Assembly (NCBI RefSeq): GCF_001038505.1
Contig: NZ_LDPY01000001.1
Location: forward strand, 2,170,001 to 2,234,000
Origin: Puniceibacterium sp. IMCC21224
GTDB lineage: Bacteria > Pseudomonadota > Alphaproteobacteria > Rhodobacterales > Rhodobacteraceae
Length of the DNA: 64,000 nt
Direction: 5' to 3'
The notes under the pieces were generated by a model. That model did no database searches. It saw only the letters and a list, made by a program, of their open reading frames with translations, and was not told the DNA's origin. Numbering within the stretch: the first letter of the stretch is position 1; each line of letters begins with the position of its first letter. Both the position numbers and the translations under genes were made by a program. Shown in pieces: positions 1 to 9,060 of this stretch.

Positions 1-27
1 CCGATAGTTGCGCGATGCGCCAATGTT

Positions 28-540
28 TCAGCTTCGCCTGTGCGGAAGAACCTGCCGCATCAGAGCTTGCGCCTCGGCGGACAGCGGGGCTTCGACCCTG
101 CGGTATTGCGCCCCATCCAGAGTACGCGTCAATCCGCCCGCTTCGATCAGGGACCGACGGATTTGTGCGGCATCGCGAAAACCGCAGAGTTCGTCAATCC
201 TGGCGCTGATCTGGCGTTCAGTCATAACCTCACGCGTGGGCAGCTGCGACCAGATCACCCAGCAACATAGCATCTGAATTCCGGTTCGTGCCGGCCAGCG
301 GGCAAAGCAGCCGTTCTGGTCAAAATACCGCGCGGCGCGGGCAACCCTGCGGTCGTCAATTGGAACATGCGGCTGCGACGCGTTGCGGGACAACAGGTGC
401 TGGTAATTGCGATACCCTGATGCCCGGGCAATCATTCCGAGCATATCAAGATGCGCGGGCGCTGCCGACAGTTCGGCACGCAGGGATTTAGCGAATTGCG
501 AAAGATCGTGGATGATCAATTGGGTCACGTCACGGGACAT
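28..540 (-). CDS. DUF2087 domain-containing protein
   Basis: This encodes a 170-residue cytoplasmic protein whose C-terminal half (about residues 75-168) looks like a DUF2087 domain. The domain shows an aromatic/basic start, a segment reading TERQISARIDELCGF, then RRSLIEAGGLTR and a final YRR before the end. The N-terminal part (DLSQFAKSLRAEL) is helical and not assigned. DUF2087 proteins are small and sometimes linked to winged-helix transcription factors, but their molecular role is unknown. No signal peptide or membrane segment is visible. The gene is alone: the next gene upstream (ccmH) is 182 bp away. I infer no specific function. Confidence 0.7.
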   Translation of the reverse strand: MSRDVTQLIIHDLSQFAKSLRAELSAAPAHLDMLGMIARASGYRNYQHLLSRNASQPHVPIDDRRVARAARYFDQNGCFARWPARTGIQMLCCWVIWSQLPTREVMTERQISARIDELCGFRDAAQIRRSLIEAGGLTRTLDGAQYRRVEAPLSAEAQALMRQVLPHRRS

Positions 541-722
541 GGTGCTCTCCGGTGCGATACCGCGCCCCTGCTATGGGGTGGATGTCCGCCCTTGTCCGTG
601 GGTCTCGCTTGGGGAAAACTGGTCCGTTGCGCGACAAAAAGCAGGTTTAGAAGCTGGCGGAACCTGGGTGAACTGCGGACCCTGTGTGTGATCTAGCATC
701 CCGCCCCACCCCGTGCAACGGG

Positions 723-1208
723 TCACTCGTTCAGAATGTCACGCAGGCGCGCCTGTTCCTGTTCGCTCAGTCCCGCCTCATCCTCTGGCGGCGCAGCGGC
801 CCGCCCCCGAACGTAAAACACGCCCATAGCCAGTGCCAACAACAGCATCAAAGGGCCCGCCGCCCAAAGCAGAATATTTGCACCACCCATTGACGGTTGC
901 AGCAACACAAATTCGCCGTAGCGCTCCACGATGAAATCAATCGCCTCTTGATCGTTATCGCCGGCCACCAAACGTTCGCGCACCAGAATCCTGAGGTCAC
1001 GGGCAAGCGACGCGTTGGATTCGTCGATGCTCTCGTTCTGGCACACCAGACAGCGCAGACCCTTGGACAGCGCGCGCGCACGTGCCTCAAGCGCCGGATC
1101 ATCCAAAACCTCGTCCGGCTGGACCGCATAAGCCGCACCGGCAAAGACGCCGAGAACCACCCCAGAGGCACTGCCTAAAAGCAGCAGCGACAACAGCAGC
1201 GCCTTCAT
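723..1208 (-). CDS. ccmH: Cytochrome c-type biogenesis protein CcmH
   Basis: CcmH is a membrane-anchored thioredoxin-like protein of System I cytochrome c maturation. It reduces or presents the apocytochrome CxxCH cysteines to the haem lyase CcmF on the periplasmic side. The 161-residue product has an N-terminal signal/anchor (residues 1-28), the family motif LRCLVCQ with redox Cys53 and Cys56, and a transmembrane helix at about 110-135. This matches the short CcmH (CycL) form of alphaproteobacteria, which lacks the fused TPR part (CcmI). Its ATG overlaps the ccmF stop by 4 bp, so the two are translationally coupled. ccmI is not next to it. Confidence 0.95.
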   Translation of the reverse strand: MKALLLSLLLLGSASGVVLGVFAGAAYAVQPDEVLDDPALEARARALSKGLRCLVCQNESIDESNASLARDLRILVRERLVAGDNDQEAIDFIVERYGEFVLLQPSMGGANILLWAAGPLMLLLALAMGVFYVRGRAAAPPEDEAGLSEQEQARLRDILNE

Positions 1209-3172
1209 TCTGCGGGCACCGCTTTGGGCTGTGCCGCCTTGCGGGCGCCAGCGGCAATGCGATAGCGTCGGTCCGACAGGCTAAGCCCGCCACCCAGCGC
1301 CATCAGCAGACATCCCCCCCAGATCCAGTTCGCGAGCGGTTTGATGTAGGTGCGGATCACCCATCCGCCGTTCTGTTGTTCGTCACCGATGACCACATAG
1401 ACGTCGCGCAGAAAACGATAGTCGATTGCGGCCTCGGTTGTCGGCATTTGCGCCACCGGATAGGTGCGCTTTTCCGGGTACAGCGTACTCACCGCCCGCC
1501 CACCTTCGAACAGCGCAACCGTGCCCTTGGTGTAGAAATAGTTCGGGCCCTTGCCGCTCGCCACGTCCTGCAATGTCAGCTCGTAATCGCCGACGTCAAA
1601 GCTTTGGCCGACTTGGACGACGCGGATATCTTCCTGTTGCCAGGCCATCAGGCCGGCGATGCCCATCATGGTGACACCCATCCCCGCATGGGCCACGGCC
1701 TTGCCCCAGTCGGCGCGCGGCAAACGCAGCAGGCGTGACATATCGCGCGACCGTCCGGTCCGCGTCCAAAGGTCGGTGAACGATCCAGCGATCAGCCAGA
1801 CCCCGAGGAAAACACCAATCGGTCCCATCAGGCTGCGTCCAGTCTGCATCGACCAGACCAGACCAGCCAGCGCAAGCGCCAGCCCAAAGGCCGGCAGTAA
1901 CGCCCGCAAAGTGCGCGTAACCTTGCCACGTTTCCACGCCATCATGGCACCTAGCGGCAGGATCAGCCCCAGCAACATCATGAATGGCGTAAAGGCCATG
2001 TTAAAGAACGGCGCACCGACGCTTAGCTTGCGATCAAAAAACATTTCGGCCACAAGCGGCCACATCGTCCCGACGAACACGACAAGCGCGCTCACTGCGA
2101 GCAGGATATTGTTGGCCACCAGCGCGCTTTCGCGGCTGACCACGCCGAACACACCCTTGGCCTGCATCGTCCCCGCGCGGGCGGCAAACAGCATAAGCGC
2201 GCCGCCCGTGAAAAACACCAGAATCATCAGGATAAACACACCGCGTTCTGGATCATTGGCAAAGGCGTGAACACTGGTCAGCAGGCCTGATCGGACGATA
2301 AAAGTTCCGATTAACGAAAAGCCGAACGCCAGAATTGCCAGCAGGATGGTCCAGCTCTTCAACGCCTCGCGCTTTTCCACCACGATCGCCGAATGTAGCA
2401 GCGCTGCGGCCAGCAGCCATGGCATGAACGACGCATTTTCGACCGGGTCCCAGAACCAGAAACCGCCCCAGCCCAGTTCGTAATAGGCCCACCAGGATCC
2501 CAGCGCGATACCGATGGTCAAGAAAATCCACGCCGCCAGTGTCCAGGGTCGAACCCACCGCGCCCAGGCAGCATCGACACGCCCCTCGATCAACGCGGCA
2601 ACCGCAAAGCTAAAGCAGATGCTGAGTCCAACATATCCGAGGTACAAAAACGGCGGATGAAAGGCCAGTCCGGGGTCTTGCAGCAGCGGGTTCAGATCCT
2701 GACCATCAAACGGCGGCACCGCCATGCGCAGGAACGGATTCGACGTAAACAAAATGAAGGCAAAGAACGCCACGGCAATCGACGATTGCACCGCCAGCAC
2801 CCGTGCCCGCAAGGTCGGTGGAAGATTGCCGCCAAACCATGCCGCCATTGCCCCGAACAGCGCCAGAATCAGCACCCAGAGCAGCATCGACCCCTCGTGA
2901 TTCCCCCAGGTACCGCTGATTTTATAGAGCAACGGCTTGGCCGAGTGCGAGTTGAGCACAACCAGGCGCAAGCTGAAATCCGACACCACAAAGGCGTGCA
3001 TCAAGGCGCCAAACGCCATCGCCGTCAGCAAAAACTGCGCTGTAGCCGCCGGTTCGGCCACCGCCATCCAGCCCGGCCATCGCTTATGCGCGCCAATCAT
3101 CGGCACGACGGCCTGCACGCAGGCGATCAGAAAAGCAAGGATAAGGGCGACGTGACCGAATTCTGTAACCAT
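1205..3172 (-). CDS. ccmF: Haem lyase CcmF of cytochrome c maturation
   Basis: CcmF is the polytopic inner-membrane synthetase that attaches haem from CcmE to apocytochrome c. The 655-residue product has many hydrophobic segments and the tryptophan-rich WWD signature at about residues 226-253 (WGGFWFWDPVENASF). Conserved histidine-containing loops such as GTWGNHEGS lie near residue 87. Length fits the family (about 650). ccmH follows with a 4-bp overlap. In many relatives ccmE precedes ccmF, but here the upstream neighbour is a holin gene, so ccmE must lie elsewhere. The ribosome-binding site before the ATG is weak. Confidence 0.96.
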   Translation of the reverse strand: MVTEFGHVALILAFLIACVQAVVPMIGAHKRWPGWMAVAEPAATAQFLLTAMAFGALMHAFVVSDFSLRLVVLNSHSAKPLLYKISGTWGNHEGSMLLWVLILALFGAMAAWFGGNLPPTLRARVLAVQSSIAVAFFAFILFTSNPFLRMAVPPFDGQDLNPLLQDPGLAFHPPFLYLGYVGLSICFSFAVAALIEGRVDAAWARWVRPWTLAAWIFLTIGIALGSWWAYYELGWGGFWFWDPVENASFMPWLLAAALLHSAIVVEKREALKSWTILLAILAFGFSLIGTFIVRSGLLTSVHAFANDPERGVFILMILVFFTGGALMLFAARAGTMQAKGVFGVVSRESALVANNILLAVSALVVFVGTMWPLVAEMFFDRKLSVGAPFFNMAFTPFMMLLGLILPLGAMMAWKRGKVTRTLRALLPAFGLALALAGLVWSMQTGRSLMGPIGVFLGVWLIAGSFTDLWTRTGRSRDMSRLLRLPRADWGKAVAHAGMGVTMMGIAGLMAWQQEDIRVVQVGQSFDVGDYELTLQDVASGKGPNYFYTKGTVALFEGGRAVSTLYPEKRTYPVAQMPTTEAAIDYRFLRDVYVVIGDEQQNGGWVIRTYIKPLANWIWGGCLLMALGGGLSLSDRRYRIAAGARKAAQPKAVPAE

Positions 3173-3250
3173 GGATCACGTATAGGGCTTTGACCGATGC
3201 GGGCCAACGAGTTTCGACGCGGCCCGCGGTTCACATTGTCGCGGGGGCTT

Positions 3251-3847
3251 TTATCCAGCGAGTGCCCGCCATTCAGCAAGTGCAGGATTGGCGTCATCCC
3301 CCTGAACAACAGCCTCTGCTGCGCTTGATGACGTCGTGGCCACAGAGACAGACACAGGGGGAGATACATCGGCAGACACATCTCGCAGGGTTCTAAGCCC
3401 CTCGACCGTGCGAACCACCTGCGGCGCGGCGGCGACGGTTGCGGCCAGATCCCGCCGAAAATCCTGCCCCTTGGCCTGATGCCGCGCGCCAAAATAAAAA
3501 CTCACGATCGCCCCCAGCAGCCACCACAGTGGCTCTGGCACCAAGGCAAGCCCCGTCATGCGTTCGGCAAACCACACCGGATCGATCATGGCCGCGATGA
3601 ACAACCCAAGTGTTCCCAATGCCAAGGCCGGGCGCGGCACGCGGTTCAACCCATCCATGAACCGGTCGAACAGGCAGCGGCGTCCTGCCAAAAATTCGCG
3701 TCCGAACTGATCAAGCGCCTGCCCCTGAAGGCCCGCCTCGCGGTTGGCCTGTGCTTCGGCGTTGACGCGGAACACTTCGGCTGTTTCCGCCACCAGGTTG
3801 CGCCCGGACCCAAAGAGCAGCCCCAAAACCTTATCAATCAGCCCCAT
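3251..3847 (-). CDS. Holin of gene-transfer-agent type (GTA_holin_3TM family)
   Basis: The 198-residue protein resembles the three-TM holin family used for release of gene transfer agents in Rhodobacterales. Hydrophobic segments occupy about residues 75-92 and 105-125, flanked by a charged N-terminus and a polar alanine-rich tail. Holins open the inner membrane so that an endolysin can reach the cell wall. The start codon overlaps the upstream endolysin gene by 10 bp, giving an endolysin-holin cassette. In Rhodobacter capsulatus a similar pair lies outside the main GTA cluster. Function is assigned from family resemblance and the adjacent GH108 gene; residual prophage origin cannot be excluded. 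Confidence 0.8.
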   Translation of the reverse strand: MGLIDKVLGLLFGSGRNLVAETAEVFRVNAEAQANREAGLQGQALDQFGREFLAGRRCLFDRFMDGLNRVPRPALALGTLGLFIAAMIDPVWFAERMTGLALVPEPLWWLLGAIVSFYFGARHQAKGQDFRRDLAATVAAAPQVVRTVEGLRTLRDVSADVSPPVSVSVATTSSSAAEAVVQGDDANPALAEWRALAG

Positions 3848-4461
3848 TGTGCCACCCTCGCCTGAAACTGAGCATCGCTCAGGTGATACCGGGGCGAGAT
3901 AAATTCTTCTGCGCGCGCGATCCAGCCGCCTTTGCCGCCATCACGTCTGCGGGCGTATTTGCGCGACGCCACCCGACCATCCGCCAAACCAAAATAGTAG
4001 TTTCGCCGTGCAATCCCGTAGGCGTCGACAAAAGCCTCTGGCGCTCTGGCCATTGCGGTTTGTGCCGCGGCAAGGGTGCGTGGACCAATCGCCCCGTCGT
4101 CTGCCAGCCGATAGCCCATCTGCGTCAACAACCGTTGCAGGATCTTGACCGCGTTCGACCCGGCATTGACATACATATCAAACACCGACGGATGTAGCGC
4201 CGTTGGCAAATCGCTGATCCGAGGTCGGCGGAAGTAATGCGTGATAAAGATCTGGACCGCCTGTTCGCGGCTGAGGCCCCGCACATCAGCGCTGGTGATG
4301 CGCCCGTCGCCGGTCAGATCGAGCCCGAGCCGCTGCATCGTACCAAGCGTGACCCCAAAATTGGTCGCTCCGCCCGGATCGTCAGGGTCATTTACATAGC
4401 CGCCTTCGCGGGCGACAATCTCTTCGGCAATCTGCCGAACGGTCTTGGGAAATTGGGACAT
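3838..4461 (-). CDS. GH108 peptidoglycan hydrolase (endolysin)
   Basis: This is a 207-residue muramidase-type lysin of glycoside hydrolase family 108. The N-terminal catalytic signature REGGYVNDPDDPGGATNFG is present, with the expected catalytic Glu19. The C-terminal third (about residues 115-195, including DDGAIGPRTLAA) resembles the peptidoglycan-binding domain PG_binding_3. An EF-hand-like stretch, DLTGDGRITSADV, occurs near residue 50. No signal peptide is visible, which fits holin-dependent export through the gene just downstream. A GAGAGG ribosome-binding site 8 nt before the ATG supports the start. The two genes form a lysis cassette, probably serving gene transfer agent release. Confidence 0.87.
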   Translation of the reverse strand: MSQFPKTVRQIAEEIVAREGGYVNDPDDPGGATNFGVTLGTMQRLGLDLTGDGRITSADVRGLSREQAVQIFITHYFRRPRISDLPTALHPSVFDMYVNAGSNAVKILQRLLTQMGYRLADDGAIGPRTLAAAQTAMARAPEAFVDAYGIARRNYYFGLADGRVASRKYARRRDGGKGGWIARAEEFISPRYHLSDAQFQARVAQWG

Positions 4462-4554
4462 GGTTCTAGCCTCTCGGTCGGTGATAGCCCGACCACAGAC
4501 GCTGCCGCAGATTGGTTAACGCCACCTCAGGCCACCGAACGGAGTCGCACCAAA

Positions 4555-4980
4555 ATGCCAGACCGAAGCGCAGACGATATCATCGCCAAACTGGACCTCG
4601 CCCCACATCCCGAAGGTGGATTCTATCGCGAAACCTGGCGTGAACCTAGCGACGGGCGCGGCACTGGCACCGCGATCTATTTCCTTCTGGCCAAGGGTCA
4701 GATCAGCCACTGGCACAAGGTCGATGCCGCGGAAATCTGGCATTTCTACGCAGGTGCGCCGCTGATCCTGTCGGTTTCCGAGACGGACGCCGGACCGCGA
4801 CGCGATCTGACACTGGGCCCGGACCTGGCCGCAGGTCAAGCGCCGCAACTGATCGTGCAGCCACACCATTGGCAAGCGGCACAGACCACAGGTGCCTGGA
4901 CTCTGGTGGGTTGCACCGTTTCACCGGGATTTGAGTTCAGCGGCTTCACGCTGGCTGGGCCGGGGTTCAATATCCCCTGA
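4555..4980 (+). CDS. Cupin of the DUF985 family
   Basis: This 141-residue single-domain cupin contains the DUF985 hallmarks HPEGGFYRETWR near the N-terminus and HWHKVDAAEIWHF in the middle. The histidines and glutamate of the latter are the likely metal ligands. Family members are small cytoplasmic proteins of uncertain enzymatic role, some described as epimerase-like. I chose the ATG at 4555 because GGAG lies about 10 nt upstream and the protein then begins just before the conserved domain. An in-frame ATG farther upstream would overlap the divergent endolysin gene. The gene converges with pgi, leaving only 4 bp between them. Confidence 0.85.
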   Translation: MPDRSADDIIAKLDLAPHPEGGFYRETWREPSDGRGTGTAIYFLLAKGQISHWHKVDAAEIWHFYAGAPLILSVSETDAGPRRDLTLGPDLAAGQAPQLIVQPHHWQAAQTTGAWTLVGCTVSPGFEFSGFTLAGPGFNIP

Positions 4981-4984
4981 CGCC

Positions 4985-6568
4985 CTAGCCTGCGTAAGTC
5001 AGCACATAGTCGATCAACTGCCGGGTTGATCCGTCCTTGTCATCCGCAGGTTCCTTGCCCTCTACAAGCGGCCCAAGCTTGGTCGCCAGTTCCTTGCCCA
5101 GCTCAACGCCCCATTGGTCGTAAGAATTGATACCCAGGATCACCCCTTCGACAAACACCCGGTGCTCATACAGCGCGATGATCTTGCCAAAAACCTCGGG
5201 GGTGAGTTGCGCATAGAGCAACGTGGTCGAGGGGCGGTTTCCGGGGAACACCCGGTGCCGTGCCTGACGGTCCAGTTCAGCGCCCGTCAGCCCCTTTGCC
5301 CGTATGATATCCAGCGCCTCGTCCAGCGATCGACCCGTCATCAACGCCTCGGACTGGGCAAGACAATTGGCCACCAGCAGCGCGTGGTGATGTTTCAGAT
5401 CCGGCTCGTGTCCTCCAGCAGCGACCATGAATTCGACCGGGACAACGCGGGTGCCCTGATGGATCAACTGGTAAAAGGCGTGTTGACCGTTGGTCCCCGG
5501 CTCGCCCCAGACTACGGGGCCAGAGGGCACGGTCAGATCAGCGCCATCCATCGACACGCCTTTGCCGTTGCTCTCCATCTCAAGCTGCTGAAGGTACGCA
5601 GGCAGGCGGCCCAGCCGGTTGTCATAGGGCAGCACGGCGCGGGTTGTGTAGCCCAGCACCTGATTGTGCCAGAGTCCCACCAGCGCCAGCAAGACCGGCA
5701 TATTCTCGTGCAGGGGCGCGGCGCAGAAATGCCGGTCCATGTCCTGCGCGCCGCGCAGAAAGGCACGGAACGCCTGCGGACCGATCGCCACCATCAACGA
5801 CAGACCAATCGGCCCCCACATGGAATAGCGCCCGCCAACCCAATCCTCGAACCCCAGAACACGCTCGGGCGGGATACCCCATTCGGCGGCCTTCCCCGCG
5901 TTGGACGACAGCGCCACAAAGCGGCCGTCGCTGCCGATACCGTGATGGTCGAGCCAGTCTTTTGCCGTGCGGGCGTTGGTCATGGTCTCGATGGTGGTAA
6001 AGGTCTTGGAGGCAACGATGAACATAGTTGTCGCCGGATCGCAGCCGCGCAACACATCCGAAATGTCGGCTGCATCCACGTTGGACACAAAATGGCAGCG
6101 CGGTCCATCGTGATAGGGTGACAGCGCTCGTGCCGCCATCGCGGGCCCAAGGTCTGAGCCGCCGATGCCAATATTCACCACATCGGTGATGGTGCTGGCG
6201 CGTATCTCGTCAGCCACCGCGGCCATCTGATCAAGGGTTGCCAGAACCGCGGGCATCACGTCCTGCCCATCGACCAGCACTGGCCCCCCGTCGAGGTTGC
6301 GCAGGGCGGTATGCAGCACCGCGCGGTCCTCGGTTTCGTTGATTTTTTCGCCAGCAAACATGGCCGCGCGGCGCGCCTCAACCCCGGTATTTTGTGCAAG
6401 GGCGATCAAAGCATCACGGATCGGCGCGTCCAACTGCGTCTTGGAATAATCGAACAGCATCCCCAAAGCCGAAGTGCTGAAATCCGCAGCGCGTCCTGCA
6501 TCGTCAAAGAGATCTTCGATCCGCCGTCCGTCGGTCCGGCTGGCCAGATTTTTTACATCGTCCCACAT
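4985..6568 (-). CDS. pgi: Glucose-6-phosphate isomerase
   Basis: This enzyme interconverts glucose 6-phosphate and fructose 6-phosphate in the cytoplasm. Both family signatures are visible: VGGRYSMWGPIGL and, toward the C-terminus, GINSYDQWGVELGK. The product is 527 residues, normal for the family. I chose the ATG at 6568: a GGAG overlapping the pgl stop codon lies 8 nt upstream, whereas the in-frame ATG at 6586 lies inside pgl. It is the third gene of zwf-pgl-pgi. In an organism relying on the Entner-Doudoroff route, this would allow fructose 6-phosphate to be recycled into the oxidative branch. Confidence 0.96.
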   Translation of the reverse strand: MWDDVKNLASRTDGRRIEDLFDDAGRAADFSTSALGMLFDYSKTQLDAPIRDALIALAQNTGVEARRAAMFAGEKINETEDRAVLHTALRNLDGGPVLVDGQDVMPAVLATLDQMAAVADEIRASTITDVVNIGIGGSDLGPAMAARALSPYHDGPRCHFVSNVDAADISDVLRGCDPATTMFIVASKTFTTIETMTNARTAKDWLDHHGIGSDGRFVALSSNAGKAAEWGIPPERVLGFEDWVGGRYSMWGPIGLSLMVAIGPQAFRAFLRGAQDMDRHFCAAPLHENMPVLLALVGLWHNQVLGYTTRAVLPYDNRLGRLPAYLQQLEMESNGKGVSMDGADLTVPSGPVVWGEPGTNGQHAFYQLIHQGTRVVPVEFMVAAGGHEPDLKHHHALLVANCLAQSEALMTGRSLDEALDIIRAKGLTGAELDRQARHRVFPGNRPSTTLLYAQLTPEVFGKIIALYEHRVFVEGVILGINSYDQWGVELGKELATKLGPLVEGKEPADDKDGSTRQLIDYVLTYAG

Positions 6569-6573
6569 CGTCT

Positions 6574-7251
6574 CTACTCCGCCCAATGCACCACCGCGCC
6601 ATCCAGAATGGCGTTGATCGGTGCGTCTTCCACTGATTGCCCCCGCGCCTGCTCCAGCGCCTCGCGCTTTTCGGGGCCAAAGATCAGCACATGTTTTTTC
6701 ATTGCATCGTCCAGCACCCGCGCGCTCAGGGTAATGCGTGGCTCGGGCGCGCCAGGGGCCCGCATCGGCAACAACGCCGGAGCATCAGCCGATAATGCCT
6801 GGGACAGCAGATCCGCGCCGGGAAAGATCGAGGCTGTGTGCAGGTCCGCCCCCATGCCCAGCAGCACAACCGACAGCGGCAGACTGGCCTCGATGGTGGC
6901 AGACAACCCGTCCAACACCTCTTCGGGCGTCTCGGCCGGCGCATAAAGCGGCAGATACCGCGCCTTGGCGGCGCGATCGACCAGCAGCCGCTTGTGCAGC
7001 AACCGCGTATTGGAACGACCGTGATCCTCGGGCACCCAGCGTTCATCTGTCAGCATCACGTCAACCCGTGACCAGTCCAGATCAACAGCGCAAAGATCGT
7101 CAAATACCGGCCCGGGCGACGTGCCGCCCGGCACCGCAAAGGACACGCGGTCATGTTGTGTCAAAGCCGTCCGCAAATCACCAGCCAGCCGGTCGGCCAG
7201 ACCAATCGCCAGAAGTTCACGATCAGGATATTCCTGCAAGGTGTAGCTCAT
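6574..7251 (-). CDS. pgl: 6-phosphogluconolactonase
   Basis: The 225-residue product hydrolyses 6-phosphogluconolactone to 6-phosphogluconate, the step after Zwf. It belongs to the NagB/Pgl (DevB) fold family, with the glycine-rich VPGGTSPGPVFDDL near residue 40, MLTDERWVPEDHGRSN near residue 66, and LLGMGADLHTASIFPG further on. The histidine in GADLHTAS fits the catalytic position of this family. The start overlaps the zwf stop by 4 bp (ATGA) and the stop is 5 bp before pgi, so all three are almost certainly one transcript. Confidence 0.95.
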   Translation of the reverse strand: MSYTLQEYPDRELLAIGLADRLAGDLRTALTQHDRVSFAVPGGTSPGPVFDDLCAVDLDWSRVDVMLTDERWVPEDHGRSNTRLLHKRLLVDRAAKARYLPLYAPAETPEEVLDGLSATIEASLPLSVVLLGMGADLHTASIFPGADLLSQALSADAPALLPMRAPGAPEPRITLSARVLDDAMKKHVLIFGPEKREALEQARGQSVEDAPINAILDGAVVHWAE

Positions 7252-8702
7252 GCCTTCAATTCCCTCCAGCGGCGACCATCGCGATGCATCAGGACCAATG
7301 CGTCCTCGGGACCGGCACCACCAGGATCGTAAGTCTTGGGGACGTCGCTGCGCCGAATCCAGCCCTCAATGATCGGATCGGTCCAGGCCCAGGCGGCCTC
7401 AACCTCGTCTCCGCGCATGAACAGCGTCTGATTGCCGCGGATCACATCCATGATCAGCCGCTCGTAGGCCTCGGTTGCCTGCTCGGCATCCGGTCCCAAG
7501 GCTTCGGCAAAGGACATGTCCAGCGGCACATCGACCAGCCGCATTCCACCCGGCCCCGGTTCCTTGATGGTGACATCCAGCGTCATGCCTTCATTCGGTT
7601 GCAACCGGATCGCCAGCACGTTGCGGTGCCGACCGGCGTCGACACCAAAGATCGAATGCGGCGCGTCCTTGAACACCACGACAATCTCTGACGTGCGCGC
7701 CTTGAGCTTTTTGCCGGTGCGCAGATAGAACGGCGTGCCAGCCCACCGCCAATTCGAGATATGTACCTTGAGCGCCATAAAGCTTTCGGTGAAAGAGCGC
7801 AGGTTTTCCACATCCTGACGATAGCCCGACGCTGTGTCTGTGGCAGCATATTGACCCCGCACGATATGGTGCGGCTCTACCGGCTCCAGCGCCCGGATCA
7901 CCTTGAGCTTTTCGTCACGCACCGCGTCGGGTTCGAATTTGGCCGGCGGCTCCATCGCGATCAGGCACAAAAGCTGCATCAGGTGGTTCTGCACCATATC
8001 CCGCATCGCGCCAGATTGATCATAATAGCTGCCGCGCCCGCCGACACCCACGGTTTCGGCCACGGTGATCTGGATGTGATCGACATATTGGGCATTCCAA
8101 AGCGGCTCAAACAACACATTGCCAAAGCGCACCGCCATCAGATTCTGCACCGTTTCCTTGCCCAGATAGTGGTCGATCCGGTAGATCTGATGTTCGTCAA
8201 AGTGCTTTTCCAGCACGGCGTTCAGCGCCCTTGCGCTTTCCAGATCCTTGCCAAACGGCTTTTCAACCACGATCCGTGCCTCATCCCCGGCCAAACCATG
8301 CTCGTGGAGCCGCTCTGCCAAGTCACCAAACAGCGACGGCGCGACGGAAAAGTAGAATGCATGCACCAGATTGTCGCGCACCCGAGCGCTCAACTCTTTC
8401 CAGCCACCCTCGCCTTTGGCGTCGATGACGACGTAGCCAACACGATCCAGAAACGCATCAAGCATGCCGTCCTCGACCACCGCGCTGCCGCCAAACTCGG
8501 CAATTGCCTCGGCAGTGAATATGCGGAATTCAGCATCGGTCATTTCGGACCGGGCGGCACCGATGATTTGCGCCTCTGGCGGCATCTGACCCGAGCAAAA
8601 GCGACGGAACAGACCCGGAATGATTTTGCGACGGGCAAGGTCGCCAGTACCGCCAAAAATGACCAGATCGAAAGGATCGACCGGAATGACACGAGAGACC
8701 AT
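7248..8702 (-). CDS. zwf: Glucose-6-phosphate 1-dehydrogenase
   Basis: This 484-residue enzyme oxidises glucose 6-phosphate to 6-phosphogluconolactone with NADP+ (or NAD+). The N-terminal nucleotide-binding motif FGGTGDLARRKIIPGLF and the active-site signature RIDHYLGKETVQNL are both present. It is the first gene of zwf-pgl-pgi and has its own upstream region with a 14-bp perfect palindrome about 44-57 bp before the ATG, likely an operator. A GAGCTG sequence is the only weak ribosome-binding candidate. The following genes of the Entner-Doudoroff pathway (edd, eda) are not in this window. Confidence 0.97.
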   Translation of the reverse strand: MVSRVIPVDPFDLVIFGGTGDLARRKIIPGLFRRFCSGQMPPEAQIIGAARSEMTDAEFRIFTAEAIAEFGGSAVVEDGMLDAFLDRVGYVVIDAKGEGGWKELSARVRDNLVHAFYFSVAPSLFGDLAERLHEHGLAGDEARIVVEKPFGKDLESARALNAVLEKHFDEHQIYRIDHYLGKETVQNLMAVRFGNVLFEPLWNAQYVDHIQITVAETVGVGGRGSYYDQSGAMRDMVQNHLMQLLCLIAMEPPAKFEPDAVRDEKLKVIRALEPVEPHHIVRGQYAATDTASGYRQDVENLRSFTESFMALKVHISNWRWAGTPFYLRTGKKLKARTSEIVVVFKDAPHSIFGVDAGRHRNVLAIRLQPNEGMTLDVTIKEPGPGGMRLVDVPLDMSFAEALGPDAEQATEAYERLIMDVIRGNQTLFMRGDEVEAAWAWTDPIIEGWIRRSDVPKTYDPGGAGPEDALVLMHRDGRRWRELKA

Positions 8703-8745
8703 GACAGACAGCTCCGTATTGCTTGCACCTGCGCCCGGATCAGAC

Positions 8746-8759
8746 CGTTAGCGCTAACG
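8746..8759. promoter_or_regulatory. 14-bp palindromic operator upstream of zwf
   Basis: The sequence CGTTAGCGCTAACG is a perfect palindrome lying 44-57 bp upstream of the zwf start. The same 10-bp core, TTAGCGCTAA, recurs upstream of the fructose-bisphosphate aldolase gene at 11684. A palindrome with a central GCGC is typical of LacI-family operators. A LacI-family regulator of central carbon metabolism, CceR, is known in Rhodobacter. Assignment to CceR is an inference. Confidence 0.6.
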
Positions 8760-9060
8760 AAAGTGACGTACCCCAACTTGTGCCTAAAGTCTAACCTCCT
8801 CTTGAACGAACTCAAAGAGGTGCGGATCGGGATAGGAACACACCAACCCATTGCCCAGTTCGGCACGGGCAGCAAGGAAAGCTTGCCTCGGGGCCGCCAA
8901 AACTGCGGTCTTTTGCCTGTTCTGCACTCGTTTTCCTTGGTGCAGGTCGCGTCATGCACCGGGATGCGACCATCCGGAACGGCGCAACTGCCCAACCATT
9001 GGCCTTGATCAGGCCGGCTCGGCGTGGCACCACGACGCAACACGGGGACGGGACCAGACC

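Noticed and set aside
1082..1738. Open frame antisense to ccmF/ccmH
   Set aside because: Arginine/alanine-rich reverse frame of a confident gene; a typical shadow in GC-rich DNA.
3251..4461. Prophage remnant
   Set aside because: Only a lysis pair is present, with no integrase, terminase, capsid or tail gene, and the holin is of the gene-transfer-agent type.
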